From a virus: DNA of 37,569 nucleotides. Below are positions 21,664-30,121 of this stretch, in pieces; position 1 is the stretch's first letter; each line of letters starts with the position of its first letter. The translations under genes were made by a program, and so were the position numbers. The stretch spans positions 1 through 37,569 of IMG/VR virus record IMGVR_UViG_3300043256_000241; one strand, written 5' to 3'. The notes under the pieces were generated by a model. It saw only the letters and a list, made by a program, of their open reading frames with translations. It made no database searches and was not told where the DNA came from.

Positions 21664-21704
21664 GCGGCCCAGACCCAAAGGCGGTTGGGCCGCTCTATTG
21701 TTTA
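21664..21704 (+). terminator. Probable terminator after the tail tube gene
   Basis: GCGGCCCA (21664-21671) and TGGGCCGC (21686-21693) form a perfect 8-bp GC-rich stem around 14 bases, followed by TCTATTGTTTA, a moderately T-rich stretch. A partial terminator after the tube gene is common and keeps structural proteins in excess over chaperones. Confidence 0.7.
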
Positions 21705-21709
21705 GCAGA

Positions 21710-21727
21710 TGACCAGCATGCTAGTCA
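21710..21727 (+). promoter_or_regulatory. 18-bp near-palindrome, copy 4 of 5
   Basis: TGACCAGCATGCTAGTCA ends 7 bases before the ATG of the first tail chaperone gene, exactly where a ribosome site would be expected; none is visible there. A protein bound here, or the sequence itself, could limit expression. Confidence 0.75.
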
Positions 21728-21734
21728 AAACCCG

Positions 21735-22316
21735 ATGAATAGGGCGCAACGTCGCGGGATGGAACAGCAGATAACCCGCGAGCTACGCCGCCAGCAGAGG
21801 CGGCAAAAGCAACAGGAGGACAGGCCAGTGAGAGTCAAGGACATGCTGGAGTGGGTGGACGTTCCAAACGAGGTGGGGGCGGAGTTCCGCCTGCGCCCCC
21901 TGAGCGGGGGGGAGCTAGACCAGTGCGATGAGGAAGGCACCCGCCGCGTGGGCAAGCAGCTAGCCGCCATGAGTGGCGCTGACCCCGAAATGCTGAAGGA
22001 ACTAATGAGCAGCGACGTAGAGGAGACCCGACAGCAGCGCCGCTCAGACCCCACGTTCGGCTTAGACCTTAGCGCAGTGGTGCGCTACGGCCTCCAGGAG
22101 TGGCGTGGTGGCAGCTATGAGGGGGTGGAGTGCAGTGCGGAGGAGAAGGCGGGCCTGGACGCCAAGACACGCGACTGGGCGGCTGGGTGGATAGCTACGC
22201 GCAGCCGGAGACCAGCGGGGGAAGGGCAAGACTCCGAGCCCAGGTCAGCGGCCACGGCAGAGTCCCTAGAGAATACGCCGCCGCAGACAACCTCCGAAGG
22301 CTCGGAGTCCGCATAA
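21735..22316 (+). CDS. Tail assembly chaperone, short form (gpG-like), 193 aa
   Basis: The protein helps load the tape measure during tail assembly. The N-terminus (MNRAQRRGMEQQITRELRRQ) is basic and the middle holds a domain with AEFRLRPLSGGELDQCDEEG and a helix run; the C-terminus is low-complexity. It lacks a clear ribosome site. A second open frame displaced by -1 overlaps its end (22130-22316), the classic arrangement for a frameshifted chaperone pair upstream of the tape measure gene. Confidence 0.82.
   Translation: MNRAQRRGMEQQITRELRRQQRRQKQQEDRPVRVKDMLEWVDVPNEVGAEFRLRPLSGGELDQCDEEGTRRVGKQLAAMSGADPEMLKELMSSDVEETRQQRRSDPTFGLDLSAVVRYGLQEWRGGSYEGVECSAEEKAGLDAKTRDWAAGWIATRSRRPAGEGQDSEPRSAATAESLENTPPQTTSEGSESA
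22217..22223 (+). other. Candidate -1 frameshift slippery site GGGGGAA
   Basis: In the chaperone frame the codons read gcG GGG GAA. Slipping back one base here joins the short form to the downstream frame, which continues GGA AGG GCA. The P-site codon re-pairs perfectly; the A-site codon only partly. No other site in the overlap looks better by eye. Confidence 0.55.
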
Positions 22317-22459
22317 CCTACGCGGACTACTGGACTACTCTTGCGCGGCTCCTAGAGGACTTGGCAGACCTGAAAGAAGGCATAGAGGAGTGGCGCGAGG
22401 CTGAGCAAAAGCGCAGTACGCGGGTAACAGCAGCAAAGGGGAAACATGGCCGCAGGTAG
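22220..22459 (+). CDS. Tail assembly chaperone, frameshift extension (gpT-like)
   Basis: This part of the chaperone is made only after a -1 shift. The extension of about 79 residues contains EYAAADNLRRLGVRITYADY, WTTLARLLEDLADLKEGIEE and a basic end (RSTRVTAAKGKHGRR). The fused product would be about 241 aa. The ORF 22130-22459 has no convincing independent start, which supports frameshifting rather than a separate gene. In lambda-like phages the extended form binds the tape measure. Confidence 0.75.
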   Translation, partial: GRARLRAQVSGHGRVPREYAAADNLRRLGVRITYADYWTTLARLLEDLADLKEGIEEWREAEQKRSTRVTAAKGKHGRR

Positions 22460-22610
22460 AACCGAGTTATTACTAGTCGCCCAGACGAAGGGTTGTGCCG
22501 AGCGCATGTTTCGCTGGGTTATCCGTTCCTGGTTGTGTCGTATTGGTTTGCACTATCCATTGTTTCGGTGTAGGCGGTGCCCCTATACGGCGCGGGGTTG
22601 GGCAGACTAA
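22446..22610 (+). CDS. Small basic Cys-containing protein, 54 aa
   Basis: ATG 22446 follows AAAGGGGAAAC, a good ribosome site, and overlaps the end of the chaperone extension by 14 bases. The product is basic and aromatic, with FRCRRCPYTARGWAD at the end (a CxxC pair). It fills the gap before the tape measure gene. In lambda-type phages nothing usually sits here, so it is an unexpected insertion. Confidence 0.55.
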   Translation: MAAGRTELLLVAQTKGCAERMFRWVIRSWLCRIGLHYPLFRCRRCPYTARGWAD

Positions 22611-22612
22611 AC

Positions 22613-24922
22613 GTGGCAGCAGAGGGTAGGCTAGAGCTACTGGCGACGCTGAAGGATAAGGCGTCAGGGCCGCTGCGTAAGCTGCGCGGCCTAGCCGGTG
22701 GTATCGGTGGCGCTATGCGTAAGGGTGCGCTAGTCGGTGGCGCTGCCATCGTGGGGTTGGGGGTTGTCTCGGTCAAGGCGTTCGCCGACTTTGACCAGGC
22801 TATGACTAGTTCCTTAGCCATTATGGGGGACGTGTCTGATACGCTGCGTACAGAAATGTCTGACGCTGCCCGCGAGGTTGCTAAGACTACAACCTTTTCT
22901 GCTACCCAAGCGGCTGAGGCGTATTTCTTCCTGGCATCGGCTGGCCTAGACGCTGAGCAGAGCATCGCGGCTCTGCCCAAGGTGGCCGCCTTTGCGCAGG
23001 CAGGCAATTTCGACATGGCCCTAGCCACTGACCTGCTGACTGACGCGCAATCGGCCCTGGGCTTGACCGTTGACGATACGACGGAGAACCTGGAAAACAT
23101 GGTTCAGGTGTCTGATATTTTGGTTAAGGCTAATACACTCGCTAACGCGACAGTCCAGCAGTTTTCTGAGGCCTTAACCAACAAGGCAGGCCCAGCCCTG
23201 CGCGCCGTTAATAAGGATACCGCAGAGGGGGTAGCTGTCCTGGCTGTCTTTGCTGATCAGGGCATCAAGGGGTCAATGGCAGGTACCCAGCTTGCTATCG
23301 TACTACGTGACCTTCAGACTAAGGCGCTCAAAAACGCGGAGGAATTTGCTGCGCTCAATATCTCCGTGTTTGACTCTGAAGGCAACATGCGTAACATGGC
23401 CGATATTATAGGTGATTTAGAGGGTGCTCTTGGCGGCATGAGTGACGCACAAGCGAAAGCAACGCTGTTACAGCTTGGCTTCAGCGATAAGTCAATTGCT
23501 TCCCTCCAAGCGCTGTTGGGCCAGAGTGATGCTATCCGCGAATACCAGACGGAACTGGAAAAGGCTGGTGGTATTACACAAGAGGTAGCCGATAAGCAGC
23601 TAGAGAGTTTCACTGCACAGATGAGCCTGCTGAAGTCAGCAGTAATGGACATACTCATAACGCTGGGCGGGCTGCTTATACCGCTTCTCCTGAAGCTGGG
23701 CAAGTTCCTATCTAATGACGTATTGCCTGCCGTGGAGGAGTTCATTAGGGGCTTTGTCGGCGGCTTTAAGAATATGGGTGACGGCGCACAGGGCTTCATT
23801 GGCATTGGCCAGGACGTGGGGCGAACTATTAAGGAGTTCGTAGACTCTGCGATACCCAAACTTAAAGCCCTATGGGGTACGTTCAAGTCGGGGCTGGAAG
23901 TTGTTGTACCTCTCATCAAGGGCCTGTTCAACTTCATCATTGATAACAAGCCGGTGCTTATAGCTGCCATCATCGCCATAGGCATAGCTATCCTCCTGGC
24001 CCTCGGCCCTGGAGCTATCGCTATAGCGGCTATCATCGGCCTCATACTCCTCATTGGCTTGATACGGGAGAACTTCGACGCTTGGAAGGCTACGGTAGAG
24101 GAGTTCGTGGACAAGGTTATTGAGAAGGTGGAGGGCATCCCCGTCCTGGGCGAGATATTCAAGGCCACGATCAAGGTCATTGGGGATAAGATTGAGGCCC
24201 TACAAGGCTTCATCCAAGGACTCATAGACTTTGTAGGTGAGCTTGTCCGGTTCGTCAAGGCCATTATCTCCGGTGACTGGGCTACTGCCTGGGATGCCCT
24301 AAAGAACCTGGCCCAAATCGCGCTTGGCCTGTTCCTGGACTGGCTCCAACTGACCTTCATCGGCACCATCGAGTCTATCCTGGGTGCGTTGAACGTCTGG
24401 AATTTGGTCAAGGGTACGTTCAATGGGTTGGTGGGGAAGATAGGGGGGGTAGCTACTAAGGTGGGCGCGGCTGCGTTTGGCTTGGGGCGGGCCATTATTA
24501 ACGGTATCAAGGACGGTGTAACAACGGGCTTTTTCCTCGTGAGGGGCGTGATTAACACCCTGATAGGTGGGGCAGAATCGGGCATCAATTTCATGCTGCA
24601 AGGCGTGGATAACTTGGGCCACCGCCTGAACCAAATCGGGGGTGCGATTAGCTCCGTTATCGGTTTCTTTGGCGGCCCCAGCCTGCCCACTATCCCGCAC
24701 CTATCCCCTATCACGTTGCCCCGCCTAGAGCATGGTGGCCGCGTCTTGGAGACCGGCCTGGCTGTAGTCCATAAAGATGAGGAGTTCCGTGCAGGGGGCT
24801 TTGGCGGCGGTGTCGTTATACAGCAGCTGCACCTCGGCCTGGGCGTAACCCGCGCAGACGTGTCTCGCCTCATGGACTTCATAGAGGAGGAGCAGGCTGA
24901 TCGGAGACGGCGGGGCCGATGA
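22613..24922 (+). CDS. Tape measure protein, 769 aa
   Basis: GTG 22613 is chosen because the protein then begins VAAEGRLELLATLKDKASGP, a typical tape-measure start; GTG 22577 is an in-frame alternative lying within the 54-aa gene. The N-terminal region carries the conserved SLAIMGDVSDTLRTEMSDAA and FSATQAAEAYFFLASAGLDA of the phage tail tape-measure core domain (about residues 45-250). Two strongly hydrophobic stretches follow, about 344-366 and 447-485, which may enter the host membrane during DNA ejection. At about 0.15 nm per residue the tail would be near 115 nm (rule-of-thumb inference). Confidence 0.9.
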   Translation: MAAEGRLELLATLKDKASGPLRKLRGLAGGIGGAMRKGALVGGAAIVGLGVVSVKAFADFDQAMTSSLAIMGDVSDTLRTEMSDAAREVAKTTTFSATQAAEAYFFLASAGLDAEQSIAALPKVAAFAQAGNFDMALATDLLTDAQSALGLTVDDTTENLENMVQVSDILVKANTLANATVQQFSEALTNKAGPALRAVNKDTAEGVAVLAVFADQGIKGSMAGTQLAIVLRDLQTKALKNAEEFAALNISVFDSEGNMRNMADIIGDLEGALGGMSDAQAKATLLQLGFSDKSIASLQALLGQSDAIREYQTELEKAGGITQEVADKQLESFTAQMSLLKSAVMDILITLGGLLIPLLLKLGKFLSNDVLPAVEEFIRGFVGGFKNMGDGAQGFIGIGQDVGRTIKEFVDSAIPKLKALWGTFKSGLEVVVPLIKGLFNFIIDNKPVLIAAIIAIGIAILLALGPGAIAIAAIIGLILLIGLIRENFDAWKATVEEFVDKVIEKVEGIPVLGEIFKATIKVIGDKIEALQGFIQGLIDFVGELVRFVKAIISGDWATAWDALKNLAQIALGLFLDWLQLTFIGTIESILGALNVWNLVKGTFNGLVGKIGGVATKVGAAAFGLGRAIINGIKDGVTTGFFLVRGVINTLIGGAESGINFMLQGVDNLGHRLNQIGGAISSVIGFFGGPSLPTIPHLSPITLPRLEHGGRVLETGLAVVHKDEEFRAGGFGGGVVIQQLHLGLGVTRADVSRLMDFIEEEQADRRRRGR

Positions 24923-27426
24923 CCAACCCGCTCTATGAGCTAAAGGCTGACCTTAATGGTGACGGCACGTTTGAGACCGACTGGAGCACCTTCCTGAAGG
25001 GCTTAAAGGGCGTTACTCTGTGGCGGGATTCTGCTCTGGACGCTTTCCCCGCCCGTGCAGGTGCCCTCCTTATGGATAACGAAGACAGGCGGTTCAGCCC
25101 CAAGAACGCGAGTAGCCCCTACTCCCCCGACTTGAAGCGGGGCGTTAAGGTGCAGCTAAAGGCTACGGTCACTACACCGGCGGCTTCTAATCTGATAGAG
25201 AATCCATCGCTAGAGAACGATGCCGTGGGGTGGGCGGATGACCTGGGTGTATTGACTCGTGTTACAACTCAGGCTAAATATGGAGCGGCCTGTGGGTCGT
25301 CAGTTGGGGCGGCGGCAGGAGCACAAGCCATAAGCGTGCAGAATCGAGACGCTAGCCGTATACCTGTTACGGCGAGCTTATCTTACGTTTGGCGTGTTTG
25401 GATGCTCGCTATCGGTGGCTCCTCAGACTGGCACCCTGTCATCCTTTGGCACAATAGCGGCGGCAGCGTTATATCGAGCGATTCTGGGACAGTTGTTACG
25501 CTCCGTCAGGACGGCCCTTGGGCTGAATTATTGGTCATAGCTGTAGCCCCTGGCACTGCCGTAACTGCCTTCCTGGGTATCATTGAGGACGGAAGTAGTT
25601 TTGTTGTCGGCGAAACAGTATTCATTGACGCCGCATTTTTCTACCAGGGTACGGATACTAGCCAGCCCTATGTGGACGGCGATCAGCCAGGTGCTACCTG
25701 GAGCGGTACCGCACATGAGTCCACGAGTAGCCGCGCAGCCAATCCCCAGACTGCCCTACTGACCGGTAGCATACGGAACTTCAGGGTATCCCGTAGTGGG
25801 GAGCCCCTAATGGAAATGCAGGTTACAGGGCACTTGGAGACCCTTGCGGGCATCAAAATCAGCGCGGGGCCATTTACTCGTAAGCCCTCCAAGGTTGTTA
25901 TACAGCGGCTCCTGGACATTATGACACCAGGGGAACTCATAGATGATGGTGCTTTCCGCGTGGCTGGTGACAACATCATTCTGAACAGCCCGTTCGTTAT
26001 CGGCGGGGTAACCGATACTGCCAAGCTGGGCGGCCCTGACCCTGAGACCTACGGAGCCCTGGAGGGAGACGCTGTATTCGCCTTCCGCGCTGGCGTTACC
26101 GTTACTGACCGCCTGGCCGGTGATCTGGACATGACCAGCCGCACTAACGACACTGATGCGTACGATATACGCCAGTTCCTAGCCACAAATGACACTGACA
26201 TGGTGGGGGAGAAGGTACTGGTAGAGGCGTTTGATAACATAGGCGTGGTGGCCTCCGTCCTGATAACCCTGACCCTAGATGACTGGCAGTACGCCGTGCT
26301 GAAGGACGTACAGTTTAACAGTGGCTCCACCAGCCGGAGCATCCGCTGGACGTTTGACGGTAGCATTACAGCCACCGCCGATGGCTTCCTAGACTTCATT
26401 ATCGACGGCCTCAGCATGTACCCCAGTAAGAACCGTATCGAACGGTCATTCAACCCCCCTGACGCAAGCAACTTCGATGAGGATATAGAGTACCTGGACG
26501 CCTTTGAGCGGAGTGCCTTAGCTACTCTGGAGGAGGCCGTGAAGTCAGCCGGTGGCTGGTGGCTTGAAGATGGGCTGGGAGCCTTGGTTTTTGAGGACTT
26601 TGACCAACGATCACCAACCGCCGTGGCCAAGCTGCGGCTTACTGACACGGAGATAGAGGACGGATTCTACGTCTCTGACCCCCAGTACAGCGAGCCCGCC
26701 GCCAACTTCTACAACCGTATCCGCGTGGCTAGCTTTGGCGACGTGTCCCTACTGACCGTAGAGCGCCGTACTCTATGGGCCTTTGAGCCCGTCCCTCGCG
26801 CCTATGGCAATGATGCGCGCGTGCGCCTGCGTGCCCAGTACCTAGCGGAAGAGGGGGAGGAGGGCTTGATTTTGCGCCGCGCTGTAGCCGTCCTAGCCCT
26901 TACTGCTGGGGCCGTGACGGATGATACTCGGCCCCTTAGTGGCAAGAGTGTTCCGAGTCCGTATGTAGAGAACTATGGGCGGGCGGGCTTAGCCATCGCT
27001 AGGGCAGGGGGCGCTGGAATGACCGTATCCAAGTTCAAGGTACGCGGGCGGGCGCAGAACCGGAGCACCACAGAGCGTACGTTCGTTGACAAGGTTCACG
27101 CAGGTACTGACGATGACCAGCCCCGCCTCCTGGAGCTAGAAATGCCCGCGCAGGGCTACCGGACACAGTTAATGACCGATCTGGCCGACTGGGCTGACCG
27201 CTACGGCAACGGCCTCAGTAAGGTGCGCCTGGAACTAAAGGCGTCAGACGTGCCCCTGCTACTGGAGGTCATAGGCCGCCAGCCTGGACTCCCCGTGCGC
27301 TACCGCCAAGTGACGGGGCCAGGGGCTAGCATGGCTGACGAACTGTACTACTTGGAGGGGTGGCAGTTAGACCATGAAATCAATGGGATGGCCCGCCTGA
27401 CTATGCTCCTGGAAGAAGCAACATAA
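24919..27426 (+). CDS. Tail tip/minor tail protein with carbohydrate-binding-like domain, 835 aa
   Basis: The start overlaps the tape measure stop (ATGA), the usual place for tail tip proteins. The N-terminus (YELKADLNGDGTFETDWSTF) resembles phage tail tip proteins of this type. Residues about 90-270 form an inserted jelly-roll resembling carbohydrate-binding modules (SNLIENPSLENDAVGWADDL ... PGATWSGTAHESTSSR). The rest (AGIKISAGPFTRKPSKVVIQ, ERSFNPPDASNFDEDIEYLD) probably forms the hub. It probably contacts host surface glycans. Confidence 0.8.
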   Translation: MTNPLYELKADLNGDGTFETDWSTFLKGLKGVTLWRDSALDAFPARAGALLMDNEDRRFSPKNASSPYSPDLKRGVKVQLKATVTTPAASNLIENPSLENDAVGWADDLGVLTRVTTQAKYGAACGSSVGAAAGAQAISVQNRDASRIPVTASLSYVWRVWMLAIGGSSDWHPVILWHNSGGSVISSDSGTVVTLRQDGPWAELLVIAVAPGTAVTAFLGIIEDGSSFVVGETVFIDAAFFYQGTDTSQPYVDGDQPGATWSGTAHESTSSRAANPQTALLTGSIRNFRVSRSGEPLMEMQVTGHLETLAGIKISAGPFTRKPSKVVIQRLLDIMTPGELIDDGAFRVAGDNIILNSPFVIGGVTDTAKLGGPDPETYGALEGDAVFAFRAGVTVTDRLAGDLDMTSRTNDTDAYDIRQFLATNDTDMVGEKVLVEAFDNIGVVASVLITLTLDDWQYAVLKDVQFNSGSTSRSIRWTFDGSITATADGFLDFIIDGLSMYPSKNRIERSFNPPDASNFDEDIEYLDAFERSALATLEEAVKSAGGWWLEDGLGALVFEDFDQRSPTAVAKLRLTDTEIEDGFYVSDPQYSEPAANFYNRIRVASFGDVSLLTVERRTLWAFEPVPRAYGNDARVRLRAQYLAEEGEEGLILRRAVAVLALTAGAVTDDTRPLSGKSVPSPYVENYGRAGLAIARAGGAGMTVSKFKVRGRAQNRSTTERTFVDKVHAGTDDDQPRLLELEMPAQGYRTQLMTDLADWADRYGNGLSKVRLELKASDVPLLLEVIGRQPGLPVRYRQVTGPGASMADELYYLEGWQLDHEINGMARLTMLLEEAT

Positions 27427-27938
27427 TGGCCGACAAGATGACTCAGAAGAGTCTGGAGAATGTATCAGGATTCAGCCCTGACTCTTGCCTCCAGGCATCC
27501 GAGTTTGGACGCATGTTTCCTGACGGCCTAGACGTAGAGGATAAGCAGTCAGCCTCCCGTAAGGCATGGCAGAGGGTGCGCGCCGCGGGCCTTGACGTTA
27601 CCTTTGCCGCGTGCAGCGTGGCCCAGGCCCTAGCGGGGCCGGAGGTACTGGTGGAGTTTCGGGGCATCTGCCTCCAGCAACTCCGCGACTTACTACCCAG
27701 CGACCCTCCCACTGTACTGGCGACAGCACGCCCGAACACCCCCGCCTATAAGGCTGCCACACGCCACCAGAAGCTCATAGGAGCCCCTATCACGGGGAAC
27801 GTGGCCTATGAGGCGTCTGTGGCTACTCGCCTTGCTGCGCGGGCTCTGGGCAGCCTGGAGCAGGAGCGGGCAGTATACGCCGCGCAGACAGATTGGTGGG
27901 AGCTTCAGCACTCCCGCCTGCTGGCCGGTGAACTATGA
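27426..27938 (+). CDS. Hypothetical tail-region protein, 170 aa
   Basis: ATG 27426 overlaps the preceding stop. The protein is mostly helical (SASRKAWQRVRAAGLDVTFA, AYEASVATRLAARALGSLEQ) with several Cys (SCLQAS, AACSVAQ, GICLQQ). It lies between tail tip and receptor-binding genes and is coupled to both, so it is probably a virion or assembly protein. No family recognised. Confidence 0.65.
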   Translation: MADKMTQKSLENVSGFSPDSCLQASEFGRMFPDGLDVEDKQSASRKAWQRVRAAGLDVTFAACSVAQALAGPEVLVEFRGICLQQLRDLLPSDPPTVLATARPNTPAYKAATRHQKLIGAPITGNVAYEASVATRLAARALGSLEQERAVYAAQTDWWELQHSRLLAGEL

Positions 27939-28399
27939 CTGAACGTAGGGGAGGCTTCCGGCTCAACCCTATCGCCGTTGTCGCGGATAGCCTGGACAAG
28001 CGCGCCCCGCGTCGCACGGCTACTGGCCTGCGGGGCACTCACGTCAGCCACGATGGCCTCATAGATGACTGGCATGAGGTAGGGGACTCAGGCGAGCCAG
28101 CCTTCGAGAACAGTTGGGTCAACAAAGGCGGTACCAATGAGACTGCTGCTTTCCGCAAGGACGGTGAAGGCACGGTATTCCTGAAGGGCGTTATCACCGC
28201 AGGGACAATAAACACGGCGGCGTTTACGCTTCCTGCTGGCTACCGTCCTGCGCTAGGTAAGAAGTTTGGCGCCTGGTCACGCTCAGCCTCGGCAGCAGTT
28301 ATCGCCCAACTGAATATCGACGGCAACGGCGTTGTAAACCCTCGTGCAGGCAATAACGACCGTTTCTCTGTAGCATGTAGTTTCCCCGCTGAACAGTGA
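27935..28399 (+). CDS. Tail fibre/receptor-binding protein, 154 aa
   Basis: The middle and end match the short head-like domain found at the tips of many phage fibres: ENSWVNKGGTNETAAFRKDG, VFLKGVITAGTINTAAFTLP, AGYRPALGKKFGAWS, then VIAQLNIDGNGVVNP. These domains trimerise and bind host surface molecules. The N-terminus (GFRLNPIAVVADSLDKRAPR) probably attaches to the tail tip. It is short for a fibre. Confidence 0.72.
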   Translation: MTERRGGFRLNPIAVVADSLDKRAPRRTATGLRGTHVSHDGLIDDWHEVGDSGEPAFENSWVNKGGTNETAAFRKDGEGTVFLKGVITAGTINTAAFTLPAGYRPALGKKFGAWSRSASAAVIAQLNIDGNGVVNPRAGNNDRFSVACSFPAEQ

Positions 28400-28438
28400 C
28401 CTTGACGTGTTCCTAGGTACAGGGGTAGGATAGCAACA

Positions 28439-28795
28439 ATGGCTGACCAACCTGGCATCTACAAGCTGCGCGTCTACCAGGGTGCGACCCTTGATCGCAC
28501 GTTCACCTGGAAGGACTCGGCGGGGGTCGCTATCAACCTGACCGGCTTTACGGCGGCGGCGCAAATCCGTACTAAGATTGACGGTGCTCTACTTCTGGAC
28601 ATGACCACGGCCAACAGTAGGATTGTCCTCGGCGGCGCAGCGGGTACTATCCAACTGCTGGTAGTCTCAGACGATACTCGCGCCTTGAAACCCGTCAAGA
28701 ATGGCGTCTGGGATTTGGAACTGACCGACGCAGCAGGCAAGGTAACCCGCCTGCTGGAAGGCGACGCCTTTATATCCCCAGAGGTTACCCGCTAA
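28439..28795 (+). CDS. Ig-like/baseplate-type tail protein, 118 aa
   Basis: AGGAT lies 8 bases before ATG 28439. YQGATLDRTFTWKDSAGVAI followed by NLTGFTAAAQIRTK is a pattern common in small beta-sandwich phage proteins, similar to BppU-like N-terminal domains. The final part (NGVWDLELTDAAGKVTRLLE) completes a seven- or eight-strand sandwich. It probably joins fibres to the tail tip. Confidence 0.65.
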   Translation: MADQPGIYKLRVYQGATLDRTFTWKDSAGVAINLTGFTAAAQIRTKIDGALLLDMTTANSRIVLGGAAGTIQLLVVSDDTRALKPVKNGVWDLELTDAAGKVTRLLEGDAFISPEVTR

Positions 28796-29511
28796 TGGAC
28801 ACTACGGTAGAAGTCATTGAGGTTAAGCAAGTCGTTAGCGTGGGCGCGGGCGATATTGTTGTCACCCAAGAGACTACGGTGCAGATTATCGAAACTGTCG
28901 CTCCTGCTGGCCACGTATCATTTGAGCGAATCTATCCTAGCCGTATCGCTTTCGGCGGGGCGTCCTGGGGCCTCCCTGGATGGAGCGAGCTTCTGGACGT
29001 AATTGCTGTCCGTGACGGCTTTACACTTGCTAATGACATCTTGCTGGCGACGCCCTTCTACGTGGCCGAGCGGTCAACATTTGATAGGATTGGCCTCAGA
29101 GCCTCTATTGGCATAGGGCCGGTTTTCGCGCGCCTTGGCGTCTACAACCGCAAGGACGGTGAGCCAGGGGACTTGCTTCTGGACGCAGGAACCGTGACAG
29201 GGTTTACCGGATTGAAGGAGATTATAATTTCGCTGACGCTTGAACGTGGATGGTACTATACGGCAATAGTTTCCAATTCAGCGTTGGCCGGTGACATAGA
29301 TAGCATAACGAGCGTTGACCCCCTGACCGTCGGCGTACCGTTGACGGGCCAGGCCGCCGACCAACAGGTAGTAGCGGAGGGGCTAATCCCGTACGCAACG
29401 GGGCAGGCCACAGCGGAGAGCGGCGGTCTGCCCGACCCCTTCCCCGCCGTCACCAACCTTGGCTCGATCAATATCTTCCCCGCCGTTCCCCGTCTCAGGA
29501 GATCAGCCTAG
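28795..29511 (+). CDS. Virion surface protein, probable host-binding, 238 aa
   Basis: The start overlaps the previous stop (TAATG). The first 40 residues are repetitive beta strands rich in Val and Thr (VSVGAGDIVVTQETTVQIIE). The middle (VFARLGVYNRKDGEPGDLLL) resembles domains at fibre tips that present a beta-sandwich face. It is next to the fibre gene and before lysis genes, where host-range proteins sit. I infer a receptor-binding or tail accessory role. Confidence 0.55.
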   Translation: MDTTVEVIEVKQVVSVGAGDIVVTQETTVQIIETVAPAGHVSFERIYPSRIAFGGASWGLPGWSELLDVIAVRDGFTLANDILLATPFYVAERSTFDRIGLRASIGIGPVFARLGVYNRKDGEPGDLLLDAGTVTGFTGLKEIIISLTLERGWYYTAIVSNSALAGDIDSITSVDPLTVGVPLTGQAADQQVVAEGLIPYATGQATAESGGLPDPFPAVTNLGSINIFPAVPRLRRSA

Positions 29512-29751
29512 ATGGCTACCTTCAAGAGCCGTACGGAAATAGACGAAACTTTCCGTAAATTGCCAGATGGGTCAATGGAAGTTGTGGCGACTAAGGAGCG
29601 TGTCATTTCTGCCCGCGAAGTTGAGCTGAGTAACGCCCGTAGAATCATACGGCAGCTTTTCCAGAAGGAAAGCTGGACGGCGGCTGATATGCGCCGAATT
29701 ATCCACATGTTGTTCTGGTTAGTAGCACGAGAGGACGCAGAAAATGAATGA
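29512..29751 (+). CDS. Small hypothetical protein, 79 aa
   Basis: CAGGAGATC lies just upstream of ATG 29512. The protein starts with a beta strand region, then a helix (ELSNARRIIRQLFQKESW), ending in hydrophobic and acidic residues (IIHMLFWLVAREDAENE). It overlaps the holin gene by 8 bases, so it may be a lysis regulator, but no motif supports that. Confidence 0.6.
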   Translation: MATFKSRTEIDETFRKLPDGSMEVVATKERVISAREVELSNARRIIRQLFQKESWTAADMRRIIHMLFWLVAREDAENE

Positions 29752-30121
29752 ACTGGCGTTCGTAGCAGCGGTAGCCTGGGCCATCCCGCCTGTGGTGAGC
29801 TTCCTGAAGAACCGGCGCTGGCCCTCGGAGGTGACCATGGCCCTGCTGGGGGCCGTCTCCCTGGCCGTGGCCACGGTAGGCCTGGCCGTCTCAGGGGAGC
29901 TAGGCACGGTGAGCCTCAGTAACCCAGAGGCCCTACTGGGGGCCACTGGCCTGGCCTTTATGGAGGCGTCCGTGGTCTACCGCGTGGTGACTGGCGGGGT
30001 ACGCGGGGAGCGCCTTAACGAGGCCCTGACCGGTGCCCTCTGGGATGGTGGGGCCACCGAGGGCGCAAGTGGTGACCCTACCTTGATAGGCACCGCTGCT
30101 GGGGACGGTGCACCCCGATGA
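29744..30121 (+). CDS. Probable holin, 125 aa
   Basis: Three hydrophobic segments, about residues 4-21, 31-50 and 62-83, with short loops and a charged, Gly-rich C-terminus fit a small membrane pore protein. It is immediately upstream of the cell-wall hydrolase and overlaps it by 4 bases, the usual lysis pair. It would release the endolysin at the end of infection. Confidence 0.72.
   Translation: MNELAFVAAVAWAIPPVVSFLKNRRWPSEVTMALLGAVSLAVATVGLAVSGELGTVSLSNPEALLGATGLAFMEASVVYRVVTGGVRGERLNEALTGALWDGGATEGASGDPTLIGTAAGDGAPR

Noticed and set aside
23314-24882. 522-codon open frame on the minus strand
   Set aside because: It lies opposite the tape measure gene, has no ribosome site and reads as Pro/Ser/Met-rich low-complexity, a shadow of GC-rich coding DNA.
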